DNA from: Pseudomonas paraglycinae
GTDB lineage: Bacteria; Pseudomonadota; Gammaproteobacteria; Pseudomonadales; Pseudomonadaceae
Assembly (NCBI RefSeq): GCF_021601625.1
Contig: NZ_BQHR01000022.1
Location: 1 to 64,000, forward strand
Direction of reading: 5' to 3'
Length of the DNA stretch: 64,000 nt
Shown here: positions 34,776-42,735 of the stretch, in pieces
How the letters are laid out: each line of letters opens with the position of its first letter
How positions within the stretch are numbered: the first letter of the stretch is position 1
Position numbers and translations under genes: made by a program
Notes under the pieces: model-generated
Told to the model about the DNA's origin: nothing
Seen by the model: the letters and a program-made list of their open reading frames with translations, nothing else
Databases searched by the model: none

Positions 34776-37661
34776 TCACGCGGCTTCGGTTTCAGAGGAG
34801 AGGAGCGCGTTGGCATGCACCACGTACGCTCTCGTTTTGGCGAGCCCCGGGAGTCGCACCGATTGCGCAGCACGTCCTTCTGCACTTGCTTCCAGAATCC
34901 CGCGCTCGATCAGTTCCCGGTTGACCAAGGTGAGGCTCATGCCTTTGAACACTTCGGCCCTCCACGCGGTGGGCAGGAAGTAGTAGGTGACTAGCGTGTA
35001 AACGCCGTCGCCCATACCGTGTTCAACTGTGCGCCGGAAGCCGAGTCGGTCGGTGGTCCGTGGTGCGTGATCGTCGGTTTTGGCGGCAAGACCGTCCCAG
35101 CGGGTGAAGCGGCTTTCACCGAATCGCTCGATGACTTGCTGCAATCGACTCACGATGGCGTCACCTTCCATGTTCCCGGCGCCACCGCGTTCCTCGAGCC
35201 AAGCATTCAGGCAAACTTGCGCCGCTGTGGTCGCGGTGCCCTCCGGCCAGCCTGTTACACCGAGCGCCGTCGCGAGTTCACCTGCGGCAGCGGCAAGACC
35301 AAAGCGAGCAGCGGCACGATGCGCTTGACCGCTGGCGGAAGCAGGAAGAGCCTTGGCGATGAAGCGCTCCACCGTGCGCCCCAGCATGGCTGTCCAGCCG
35401 AGCATTTCACCGGGCTTGCACAGCGCTGACAGGAACGCGGTAAGCGGTGTACCGTAGTATTTGCCCACTCGTGCTTTGAGTGCGTCCGACAGGGCGGCGG
35501 CGTCTTCGAACCCGTTCAGCACGTCGAACATGCCCAGCCCTTTGCTCGCATCCGCAGGCACCGCCAGCATGCGGATTTCCATCCCTGCCTTTAGCTCTTT
35601 GTTCGCATCGGCCATGTGCTGCGCCAGTGTCTTTTCGCCGGTCGAGAGAAATAGCAAGCGCCACTCTTGCACCTGACGGCCTGCTTGCCCTCGATCATTG
35701 GCGCGCGCTTTACCCGTGCCGTTGCCGAGCATGTACACCGTTTCACCGATAATGCGCGGATCGCACATACCGATTTCGTCGAGTACCAGAACGCCGTCCG
35801 AATGCGCGGCGGCAATCGACTCCAATGCGTTATCCGTCGAGCGCCAGGACCGGACCAGTCGCGGTCCGCCATAGACCGAGGCGGCAACTTGCAGGTGTGT
35901 CGTCTTACCGCCGGAGCTGTCTCCGTATAGATGAAAGCCACCTGATTCATGCCCCAGCAAATGCAAAAGCGGTCCGGCAAAGGCCACGCTGGCGACAAAC
36001 GCCAAGCGGTGATTCCCAACGCAAAGCGCGCCGATCTGCTGTTGCCATTGCTCCAATGTGCCGGCCTCGCTTATGGGAGGAAGCTGCGCGCCGGAATCAC
36101 AAAAGAACAGATGCTCATGGCTGTTGCCGATCTGCTGATCAGGCAGCAGGTATGCAGGTCCATGCCATCCAAGGCGAGTGACCAAGCGTGCCCGCTCGTT
36201 GCTGTCGAACCCTTGCAGGTAACTTTGAAGATCGTTGCGCGCATTGCGACCGGAGCGCGTTCCAGGCAAGCGCAATCCCATATCCACCAGCGGCCCTAAT
36301 ACGTCTTTGCCGAAGTCGCCGGTCATGTTGCGAGCAGGAATGTTCCAACGTTTTTTAGCGCCGTCCGGGTCGTCGAACTCAACCAGCAGACCCCAGTTGT
36401 GGCCCTTGTCGTCCCGAGTACGGGCGAGGATCTCCAAGGAGGAGCACACAGGCCGTGACTCACCATCATCGCCGGTATAGAACACACCTTCGGGGGCCAA
36501 TCGAAAACCACCGGGTAGCAAATCGGTTTTCGATTTTGCCGGTTGTTTGACTGCTGCTTTTGGCTCTGCAGGCTCGTCGGATTGCTCGTGGGCGAGTGAG
36601 ACGAAAAACTCACCGCTGCGCTCTAGCTCGGCGACGTGTGCTGCCGTCCAACCTTTACCCAGCGCGTCGGCGGCATCGTCCCCGTCGTCCCACTTGCCAC
36701 CTTTGGCAAACGCTGCTCGATCATCCTTCAAAGTGGGCTTGCGTTTAAACACATTGAGCGCGACAAACCGGACCGATTCGGCGCCGATCTCGTGCAGTTT
36801 TTTGGCGACTTCTTCCATGCACGACTTGCCGCTGCTGTCGTTGTCCGGCCAAAGCACAACCGAGCGCCCCTTGAGCGGTGTCAGATCGGCCTTGTGCCAA
36901 GAGTTGGACCCGTTCGGCCAGGACGTTGCCACGTAGTCTGGCATCAGTTCGCCCGCCGCGTCGGCGGCTTTTTCGCCTTCGCACAACACGACAGGTACGG
37001 CATCGCGCAGTGCCAATTCTTCTAGGCGCAGGAGCGGACGCGGGTCAGGCAATCCCTGCCAGCGCCATTGCGTGGTTTCGCTGTTGGAGCGCTGGCACCA
37101 AGTCAGTGGTGCGAAGACTTTTTTGGGCTTGCCGTCTTCATCTGGACCGAGATCAAAGCGGTAAAGAGCCATGAGTGGCTGACCGGTAGCGTCACGGTAG
37201 ATCCAGACTTTCGAAGGGGCGCCGTGTTCTCGATGGCGGACCGGGCAACGTTTCATAGCGTCGGCCGGGATCGGCTGTATAGCGGTCCATGTTGGCGCTT
37301 TGGTTTTGCCTTGAGCGATAGCTGATTGCGCTGCACCGACACTTACGCTCAGCAGTTCGGTTAGCTTCGCGCACGCCTCGACATCGGTGCCGCCGTCCAA
37401 GTAGCGGACTAAATCAATCAGGTCGCCACCCTTGTCTCCAGTAGCGAAGTCAGCCCAAGTGCCTTTGTTCAAATTAATCTTGAGCGAGCCGGCGCGCTTG
37501 TCAATGCGAGTCGGATTGGGAGCGGTGTATTCCTTGCCACCGTCCACACGCTTTCCGTTGGGCAACCAGTACGCGAGGACACGTTCAATGTCCTTCAGCG
37601 AGGCGGCTTTTATGTCGGCGAAGCTCGGACGCTTCACTTTACTGTTCTGGCGCTGGCTCAT
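34776..37661 (-). CDS. TOPRIM/DUF927 primase-helicase, P4-alpha-like
   Basis: A 961-aa replication protein. The N-terminal part (about 1-140) resembles a primase-associated region. The TOPRIM-like part has VVLCEGEKAADAAG (Glu) and VVLWPDNDSSGK (DxD), about 228-290. A DUF927 helicase domain (about 390-690) has Walker A GDSSGGKTTHL and Walker B GVLVLDEIGM. The remaining C-terminus is a likely DNA-binding region, as in P4 alpha, which primes, unwinds and binds iterons. It starts with an ATGA overlap with the DUF3077-like gene. Iteron clusters A and B flank the module. Confidence 0.85.
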   Translation of the reverse strand: MSQRQNSKVKRPSFADIKAASLKDIERVLAYWLPNGKRVDGGKEYTAPNPTRIDKRAGSLKINLNKGTWADFATGDKGGDLIDLVRYLDGGTDVEACAKLTELLSVSVGAAQSAIAQGKTKAPTWTAIQPIPADAMKRCPVRHREHGAPSKVWIYRDATGQPLMALYRFDLGPDEDGKPKKVFAPLTWCQRSNSETTQWRWQGLPDPRPLLRLEELALRDAVPVVLCEGEKAADAAGELMPDYVATSWPNGSNSWHKADLTPLKGRSVVLWPDNDSSGKSCMEEVAKKLHEIGAESVRFVALNVFKRKPTLKDDRAAFAKGGKWDDGDDAADALGKGWTAAHVAELERSGEFFVSLAHEQSDEPAEPKAAVKQPAKSKTDLLPGGFRLAPEGVFYTGDDGESRPVCSSLEILARTRDDKGHNWGLLVEFDDPDGAKKRWNIPARNMTGDFGKDVLGPLVDMGLRLPGTRSGRNARNDLQSYLQGFDSNERARLVTRLGWHGPAYLLPDQQIGNSHEHLFFCDSGAQLPPISEAGTLEQWQQQIGALCVGNHRLAFVASVAFAGPLLHLLGHESGGFHLYGDSSGGKTTHLQVAASVYGGPRLVRSWRSTDNALESIAAAHSDGVLVLDEIGMCDPRIIGETVYMLGNGTGKARANDRGQAGRQVQEWRLLFLSTGEKTLAQHMADANKELKAGMEIRMLAVPADASKGLGMFDVLNGFEDAAALSDALKARVGKYYGTPLTAFLSALCKPGEMLGWTAMLGRTVERFIAKALPASASGQAHRAAARFGLAAAAGELATALGVTGWPEGTATTAAQVCLNAWLEERGGAGNMEGDAIVSRLQQVIERFGESRFTRWDGLAAKTDDHAPRTTDRLGFRRTVEHGMGDGVYTLVTYYFLPTAWRAEVFKGMSLTLVNRELIERGILEASAEGRAAQSVRLPGLAKTRAYVVHANALLSSETEAA

Positions 37662-37930
37662 GTGTCGGCCCTCGACAGGAACAGCGTGTCAGTCACGTCA
37701 TCGAGCAGTGCTTTTGCCATTTCACCCAAGTACAAGGCAGGCCAACTAAAGCGCTCGCCTTGATCGCTCATAGCTGCATCGCGACTGAGCTGGTTAACGT
37801 GCTCTTGGAGTTGGGAAGCGATCTCTAGCGCGTCTTCGACCGGAATGCCCGGGTTCACCCGGAATAGCTTCAAACCGCGGGCGTTTGCGAATGAAAAATC
37901 CGTACGGCCAATCGTGGTCAATGCGCTCAT
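37658..37930 (-). CDS. DUF3077-like protein
   Basis: A 90-aa protein with LFRVNPGIPVEDALEIASQLQEHV and PALYLGEMAKALLDDV, which I associate from memory with DUF3077, a small Pseudomonas family found near phage and island genes. No enzymatic motif. Its stop overlaps the primase start (ATGA) and its start overlaps the stop of the upstream gene, so it is translated as part of the same operon. Confidence 0.72.
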   Translation of the reverse strand: MSALTTIGRTDFSFANARGLKLFRVNPGIPVEDALEIASQLQEHVNQLSRDAAMSDQGERFSWPALYLGEMAKALLDDVTDTLFLSRADT

Positions 37931-38208
37931 AGCGAACCGCCTTTCTGATCCGCTGGGACAGAAGTGTTATCGCCGTGCATGGCAAGGGTTTTGATCAGGC
38001 CAAGAGTGCCGCGAACATCCCAAATGACGGCGGCGATAACACGGTTAGAGAGGCGCGACTCACCTTCAAAGTGGTCCTCGAGTAACGTCAGCACCGAGTC
38101 GGCGCGCTCAATCGCGCAGGCGATGGCGTCAATCGGTACACCGGCCCCTACACGCTGGCTGACGCTGAGAATGTCTTCGGGCAGGGCAAAGCTCAGGGCG
38201 CTGTTCAT
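37927..38208 (-). CDS. small island protein, 93 aa
   Basis: A mostly helical 93-aa protein (MNSALSFALPEDILSVSQRVG, AIERADSVLTLLEDHFEGESRLSNRVIAAVIWDVRGTLGLIKTLAM). The helical pattern is loosely like DUF3077-type or other small Pseudomonas island proteins, but I cannot name it. The start at 38208 overlaps the previous stop as ATGA, and the stop overlaps the next start, so it is tightly coupled within the primase operon. Confidence 0.68.
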   Translation of the reverse strand: MNSALSFALPEDILSVSQRVGAGVPIDAIACAIERADSVLTLLEDHFEGESRLSNRVIAAVIWDVRGTLGLIKTLAMHGDNTSVPADQKGGSL

Positions 38209-38363
38209 TGGGCACCGCCTGCGGCTTCGAGAGCGCGAGCTTTGGCCATGTGGTCGTTGTAGCGGGCGAGACGTGTAGCAAGACTGGAGTTGGCGTGTAG
38301 AGCGGCGAGAGCCATTGCACGGTGTGCAGCGGCGCGAATTTTGGACGGATTGAGGGCGTGCAT
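38205..38363 (-). CDS. small basic island protein, 52 aa
   Basis: The peptide MHALNPSKIRAAAHRAMALA... is a short basic helix-rich protein, ending EAAGGAQ. It is kept because it has a good ribosome site (CAGGAG, 7 nt before ATG) and ATGA coupling to the next gene. The ribosome site is inside a hairpin with a competing upstream stem (see the regulatory entry at 38371-38428). The family is not recognised. Confidence 0.62.
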   Translation of the reverse strand: MHALNPSKIRAAAHRAMALAALHANSSLATRLARYNDHMAKARALEAAGGAQ

Positions 38364-38370
38364 AAGTGAA

Positions 38371-38428
38371 GCTCCTGTATGTGAGGAGCTGCCACGGATC
38401 GTCGCCAAACGATGTAAGGGTGGCAGCT
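38371..38428 (-). promoter_or_regulatory. competing hairpins over a ribosome site
   Basis: In the minus-strand transcript AGCTGCCAC (38428-38420) can pair with GTGGCAGCT (38395-38387), with inner ATCGT/ACGAT. The segment GCTCCT (38389-38384) can instead pair with AGGAGC (38376-38371), hiding the ribosome site of the 52-aa gene. The two stems share bases 38387-38389, so they are at least partly exclusive. Confidence 0.5.
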
Positions 38429-38704
38429 GTGCGCGGGTTGGCGAACCGGGCATACAGGACCCCGGCAGACCCGAAGGTCTCCCACGCACAGCCACCATAA
38501 AGCAGGAGTGCGGGCACAAAAAAAGCGCCAGCAATCGGTATGGGGGCGCCTGTGCGCCTGTATGTACTCGGGTCGCCAAACCCGATCACTGATTTTGCAG
38601 TGATGGCGGCAGGATAACCCCGAGTTTTTATCCGCGCAACCAGCACGAAGCCTTGCGCATTTTTTTGATGCGACATAAATTGACCGGGCATACAGATTGA
38701 CCTC

Positions 38705-38735
38705 AAACGCCCCCGGTTGCCGCCGGGGGCGTTTT
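38705..38735 (-). terminator. intra-operon terminator
   Basis: AAACGCCCCCGG and CCGGGGGCGTTT form a near-perfect stem with short loop, flanked by A and T runs. It lies 5 nt beyond the stop of the 101-aa gene and would stop transcripts entering the primase block, as in phage P4 immunity control. Confidence 0.8.
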
Positions 38736-38739
38736 CGTT

Positions 38740-39045
38740 TCAGGCGTGGGCTTCCCAACGCAGATTGAGCAGGGGCAGGAAGCCGTCATTGAGCATTGAG
38801 CGGGCGTCTTCGTAGGCTTCCGTTTGCTGGCCTTCGTCGACGATCACCGCACCGATGTTTTCGCAGTGGAGTGCGAGGGCGCACCAAGTGCCGTCGGCCC
38901 AGCTAAGTACGCTGACCACGCGTCCCTGTTTGTCCTGGCGGCTGCGATAGCGCTCGAGACGCTGCATTGTGGTGGATGAAAAACCGATGCAGCGCAGCAC
39001 TGAAAAGGGATGCATCAAGGCTTGATTGGCAATCGAACGGCTCAC
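38740..39045 (-). CDS. hypothetical island protein, 101 aa
   Basis: A soluble protein with a basic N-terminal half (TMQRLERYRSRQDKQGRVVSVLSW) and the segment LALHCENIGAVIVDEGQQTEAYEDARSMLNDGF. It has two Cys without a metal-motif pattern. The family is not recognised. It starts with ATGA overlap onto the stop of the 202-aa gene and ends just before the terminator, so it closes the first part of the operon. Confidence 0.68.
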   Translation of the reverse strand: MSRSIANQALMHPFSVLRCIGFSSTTMQRLERYRSRQDKQGRVVSVLSWADGTWCALALHCENIGAVIVDEGQQTEAYEDARSMLNDGFLPLLNLRWEAHA

Positions 39046-39650
39046 GCTGCCTCCTGCACGTTGGCAAACAATGGGGGCGGAGTTTCACCTTTGAGCCACG
39101 CGGCGATCTTGCTGTCTTCTGCGCAGCGACGACGGTGCCGCTCGGCGAGCACATTGCGCCGCTCGTTCAGGCACGTTTCCATGTATTGGGTGAGATCGGA
39201 CGTGATGCGTAGGTCTGCGTAGAGCCGTTCGTTGATGATCTTTTCTTGCTCGATGTCCTTCTCAACGATATGGCTCCAGACGTGAGGATCATTCGAGTAG
39301 CCGTCCTTCTGATCGATCAGCCAGTAGGTGACCCAGTTGTTCAGTGCTGATTGACTCAGCCCTGCGCGGCGGCCTTCTTTCATCGCGAAATGACCGTGGC
39401 CGTGAACGCTTGAAAACTCGCGGCGAATAGCGTGTTTGCGGATAATGTCTGGCAGTTCCCAGGCATTGGGAGTGAGCGGCATAACGAGGCCGTCAGGATT
39501 GAAAAAGAACGCCTCTTTTTCTTCACCGTTCCAGCTCACGCCGGCGATGGTGCGATGCCGCCAATTGATGCCGCCTTGAGTGTAGAGCTGAAAGCCAACG
39601 CTATAGGAGTCGTGGAAGGGGCCTTTGAATGGGCAGTAATTACGCTTCAT
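39042..39650 (-). CDS. hypothetical island protein, 202 aa
   Basis: The protein opens MKRNYCPFKGPFHDSYSVGFQLYTQGGINWRHR and has a C-terminal charged helix (LNERRNVLAERHRRRCAEDSKIAAWLKGE). No known domain was identified. It may bind nucleic acid through the basic C-terminus, but this is inference only. It is coupled by ATGA overlaps to the AlpA-like gene upstream and the 101-aa gene downstream. Confidence 0.68.
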   Translation of the reverse strand: MKRNYCPFKGPFHDSYSVGFQLYTQGGINWRHRTIAGVSWNGEEKEAFFFNPDGLVMPLTPNAWELPDIIRKHAIRREFSSVHGHGHFAMKEGRRAGLSQSALNNWVTYWLIDQKDGYSNDPHVWSHIVEKDIEQEKIINERLYADLRITSDLTQYMETCLNERRNVLAERHRRRCAEDSKIAAWLKGETPPPLFANVQEAA

Positions 39651-39916
39651 GCGGCCACCTCATCACGGGCTTCAATGCGACCACGTGCCCACGCTTGGAC
39701 TTCGGACAAAACCCAGGCGACCGGGGCGCCGCGAGCGTTGCTGTTTGTGAGCTTTACAGTTTTTGGAAAGTTACTTTCAGGCTCATTCATCAGCTTGTAG
39801 ATAGTCGGGCGGGCGAGACCGACGATACTCATGACCTCGCCAATTCGGATAAGGGTCAGCGATGGGTCGATTGGCGTGGAGTCGTTTGCAGCGGAGTGGA
39901 GGCGAGAGGTTTTCAT
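39647..39916 (-). CDS. AlpA-family transcriptional regulator
   Basis: An 89-aa protein with an AlpA-type HTH: LIRIGEVMSIVGLARPTIYKLMNEPESNFPKTVKL, then WVLSEVQAWARGRIEARDE. AlpA proteins activate the integrase or excision genes in P4-like islands. The start MKTSRLHS is preferred over a start 17 codons upstream because its ATGA overlap with the excisionase stop indicates coupling. Confidence 0.85.
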   Translation of the reverse strand: MKTSRLHSAANDSTPIDPSLTLIRIGEVMSIVGLARPTIYKLMNEPESNFPKTVKLTNSNARGAPVAWVLSEVQAWARGRIEARDEVAA

Positions 39917-40161
39917 TTCTCGTTCCTCGCGGTTGCGGGAGAGCTGTGTGTGCGGCTTTCGAGCCACGTCGACACATCCTTAGGTCGATAACGCACACGG
40001 CTTCCGACTTTTACATACGGCAGCGGATTGCGACGCGAACTGCGCCAAGCGGCGAGTGTACGGTGCGATAGACCCAGGGTGGCGGCCACCTGATCGGGCG
40101 TGAGCAAGTCGGTGGCGAAGGGCGGAAGAGGGGAGATGGATTGGCGCGTTGTGTCAGTCAT
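39913..40161 (-). CDS. MerR/excisionase-type HTH protein
   Basis: An 82-aa helix-turn-helix protein: LLTPDQVAATLGLSHRTLAAWRSSRRNPLPYVKVGSRVRYRPKDVSTWLE matches the excisionase/MerR-like winged HTH. It probably acts as a repressor or excision factor for the island. It is the first gene of the leftward operon, with CAGGA 8 nt before the ATG and a strong palindrome (40215-40240) upstream. Confidence 0.82.
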   Translation of the reverse strand: MTDTTRQSISPLPPFATDLLTPDQVAATLGLSHRTLAAWRSSRRNPLPYVKVGSRVRYRPKDVSTWLESRTHSSPATARNEK

Positions 40162-40214
40162 TTAGCGTTTCCTGTAGTCGTTAAGAGATACAGGGCTAAC
40201 GCTAAGTGCAGAAA

Positions 40215-40240
40215 GGGAAACGAACAGTGGTTCGTTTCCC
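40215..40240. promoter_or_regulatory. palindrome upstream of the excisionase operon
   Basis: GGGAAACGAAC-AGTG-GTTCGTTTCCC is a perfect 11-bp inverted repeat about 54 bp before the first operon gene. There is no T run, so an operator for one of the HTH proteins is more likely than a terminator. Confidence 0.55.
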
Positions 40241-40445
40241 TTCTAAATGATTTCAGGCGTGTAGAGTGGGCTGGACTGGACATCCATTCGCGCGGTTACC
40301 AAACCCTCGAGTGAGACCTGGAAGGTAGCAGCCTAGTCTGATGATCCCCTTGGACACAGCCAGATAGCAATCGCAGGAGTCGTGCCAGGGCTATCTAATC
40401 GTTAATTTCTGATATCCGTGTTAAAAAATAAAACTCACAAGCATT

Positions 40446-41519
40446 TTATCTAAGGCGTCTGCAGGCAATACTGACATCTTTGTAAGAGTCGTTTTGCGTG
40501 TTGTAGATGAAGCTGATGTCGAAATAAGGTCTGATAAAAGTTTGAAGTAATACGCTATTGTCTTTCTGCGTAACTTCGTAAAACTCTCTATCGAAATCGC
40601 TTTGTCGGCTGAAATAGTCTAGCTTAGGGACTTCCAGCCAAATCTCCAGTATTCGTATGTTGAAGGTGTATGATAAGAAAACTTCGCTCTTTCCTAATTC
40701 TTCGCCGCTTTCTAAATGCTCATCCTCTAATCCTTCCATAACATCCACATCAGAGAAAATCAGATTTTGCAGTGGCAGTCCAGCCCAGCTTGTACCATCA
40801 AGTACGTTTAGCAACTCACTAGCTGATATGTTGCGAAAAAATTTGCAGCCCTCTTCAATTAATATGTCATTTATAAGGCCGTTGTTTACAAGGTTTTCAT
40901 TTTTCTCAACGTGGTCGCGTACAAACGAGAATAGGGAATCGCAAGGTCGAATTTTTGCAGTTATATCATGTGTATTGAGATCATTTACTAAGTCTTTATG
41001 TAAGGTTAATTCGGAGCCTTTCTTTTCGAAAAAATCGGAAGTGTTGTTTGTTAAAAAAACAACGTCACCCTTATATTTGGTTTTCTTCAGGTGATGGACT
41101 AGGGAAAGCCAGATGAGTGTGTCTCTGTATCCTTTTTCACCGTCGGAAAACGGCTTTTTATTGCTCAGTGCACGTGCTACAACCTCTCTGTGGCTGACTT
41201 CTTCGTATTCGAGGAATTCAAGGTTGTCACAACGATCTTCTAGGTGTTCGATAAAATCAAAATCATAGCTTTCCGCTGTCGATAGATCAGGTGCTAGCGG
41301 TTGTGGCAAGAGTTTGACTAGGGATTTTAATTCGTTTTTGATTTTTTGTATGGCCTCAAGTGTTTCGCGTCGACGAATATTTTCCACCTCCTCACATACT
41401 ACTTTGGAGATGAGAAGCTCTTCGTTCTCATTTGCTATGTAGTGGAAGAAGTATCTAAAGTTGGACTGCCTCATAAACCAATCATTGTAAAAAATGTTTG
41501 TGTCGACGTAGATTTTCAT
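40446..41519 (-). CDS. PIN-domain protein (DUF4935-like), second cargo
   Basis: A 357-aa protein with an N-terminal PIN nuclease fold: YVDTNIFYNDWFMRQSNF (first Asp, residue 5), ISKVVCEEVENIRR (Glu), DTLIWLSLVHHL (third Asp) and VVFLTNNTSDFFEK, the DUF4935 pattern (about 1-175). The C-terminal half (about 190-357) is not recognised and contains beta-rich VFLSYTFNIRILEIWLEV. PIN proteins cut RNA. No partner antitoxin is evident next to it, so a stand-alone defence or toxin role is possible. The gene is AT-rich compared with its neighbours. Confidence 0.78.
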   Translation of the reverse strand: MKIYVDTNIFYNDWFMRQSNFRYFFHYIANENEELLISKVVCEEVENIRRRETLEAIQKIKNELKSLVKLLPQPLAPDLSTAESYDFDFIEHLEDRCDNLEFLEYEEVSHREVVARALSNKKPFSDGEKGYRDTLIWLSLVHHLKKTKYKGDVVFLTNNTSDFFEKKGSELTLHKDLVNDLNTHDITAKIRPCDSLFSFVRDHVEKNENLVNNGLINDILIEEGCKFFRNISASELLNVLDGTSWAGLPLQNLIFSDVDVMEGLEDEHLESGEELGKSEVFLSYTFNIRILEIWLEVPKLDYFSRQSDFDREFYEVTQKDNSVLLQTFIRPYFDISFIYNTQNDSYKDVSIACRRLR

Positions 41520-41606
41520 GGGGTCCCTGATTTGAAAATTTGGATTTTTAGTTTGCTGCTCTGGGGGCGTTGAGTGCTTTTAGAGATGATTAGTATCTAT
41601 GTGGGT

Positions 41607-42467
41607 CTAAGTAAGTATTCCGGCAGAGGTTAAAATGTTGCGTATTTGTTTTTTAGATAGCTTGGCCGAACTCCCTGGCGCTTTTAGCGCACTGTCAGTA
41701 CCAAAAATAATGCCGACGATCTCTCGTTTTGATCGTCCGTCGTTGAGGAGGCGCGTAGCATGCGAGCAAATACTCTGATTGCGATCTGCAGAGGCCTCAC
41801 GGCGTATGCCCGCTGAGTTATTTCCAGCTTTTCTAGCAGTGACGCTGATTCGGGTTTTCTCTCTACTGCTTAATACTGGCGAGGCATACACCCTCGCTAG
41901 AATCATGTAGTGCTGGGCTGCACCAATAAAGTCTGCCGCTTGTTCACGAGCATCGGCTTCAAGGGAAGCCTGCTTTTGACGGATTTCGTTCACAAGCACG
42001 TCGAAACTTTCAGGGGACTCTTCAGCTAAAGCAATCAGAATATCCCGCTCACCGCTGTAAAGATCCTCGTGAAATTCCCTCAACCATCGGCCCAGCACTT
42101 CAATCGCGCGGCAAGCGCGATCTAGTGCCAATGCCGCAACGCATTGGCAATCTGTAAAAGCTGACTCCGTGGACTCGCCGATAAACCATCGGATGGTGCT
42201 AGCTAAGTCATCCTGAAACAATCCTATGCGTTGATGAATATTGTAGGAGTGACGTCTAACCTCTCGTAGAACGCGGACTGCGTCTACTGTCCATTCGCCA
42301 GCGTCGTTCAGATGATTTGCCCAATGCAGTTGACCCTCGCGGATGAGTTCAACGACTCGATTGATGCGCTCTGCGAATTCTTCGTACAGCACTAGATGCT
42401 CAAGCGCCTCGATGTTCTCCCAGCCTTCGACGTCGATCGGGACGCTTAAATTGAATCTGCTATTCAT
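41607..42467 (-). CDS. hypothetical cargo protein, 286 aa
   Basis: A soluble protein, mostly helical (ERINRVVELIREGQLHWANHLNDAGEW, CQCVAALALDRACRAIEVLGRWLREFHEDL). Its C-terminal part (RLLNDGRSKREIVGIIFGTDSALKAPGSSAKLSKKQIRNILTSAGIL) looks like a helix-turn-helix or other DNA-binding element. It lies between the PIN gene and iteron cluster B, same strand, 87 bp from the PIN gene. The family is not recognised; it could regulate the PIN gene. Confidence 0.66.
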   Translation of the reverse strand: MNSRFNLSVPIDVEGWENIEALEHLVLYEEFAERINRVVELIREGQLHWANHLNDAGEWTVDAVRVLREVRRHSYNIHQRIGLFQDDLASTIRWFIGESTESAFTDCQCVAALALDRACRAIEVLGRWLREFHEDLYSGERDILIALAEESPESFDVLVNEIRQKQASLEADAREQAADFIGAAQHYMILARVYASPVLSSREKTRISVTARKAGNNSAGIRREASADRNQSICSHATRLLNDGRSKREIVGIIFGTDSALKAPGSSAKLSKKQIRNILTSAGILT

Positions 42468-42583
42468 TATTTTCCCCTCGCCCCGTTTACGGACCCGAAA
42501 AAACGCGATCGCCTGCGCCCGCCGATGCTAGGAAGCCGACAGAGAGAAGAAGGCCATTTAAGCCTCTGGCCGTGGCTGATTCC

Positions 42584-42706
42584 GGAACACCTTATGTGTT
42601 CCGTCTCCCATGTGTTCCACCTGCAGGCCATTTGTGTTCCACCGCTGAAAGCCACGAAATTAGAGGCTTTCAGGAGTTTCGGAACACATGGAACACGCGG
42701 AACACC
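42584..42706. repeat. iteron cluster B (GGTGTTCC/GGAACACC)
   Basis: GGAACACC at 42584; GTGTTCC at 42596, 42612 and 42634; GGAACAC at 42681 and 42690; GGAACACC at 42699. The flanking GAGGCTTTCAG also recurs near cluster A (33693). Seven copies in 123 bp, between the cargo gene and integrase; about 270 bp here has no gene. Confidence 0.75.
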
Positions 42707-42735
42707 GTTTTTTTGAGGGTTCGGAGTTTGCACGG

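Larger units (their letters stand above)
38364..38739. other. gene-free, structured control region in the island operon
   Basis: About 376 bp between coupled gene blocks. It contains a strong terminator (38705-38735), a GC-rich structured stretch and the ribosome-site hairpin. Frames crossing this region resemble, from memory, the Ash/Icd-like ORFs annotated in P4-like elements, which suggests conserved nucleotide structure rather than a protein. Confidence 0.55.

Noticed and set aside
38129-38758. Ash/Icd-like frames crossing the gene-free part of the island operon
   Set aside because: Three frames across the same GC-rich structured DNA look equally similar to annotated Ash-like ORFs; nucleotide structure is a simpler explanation.
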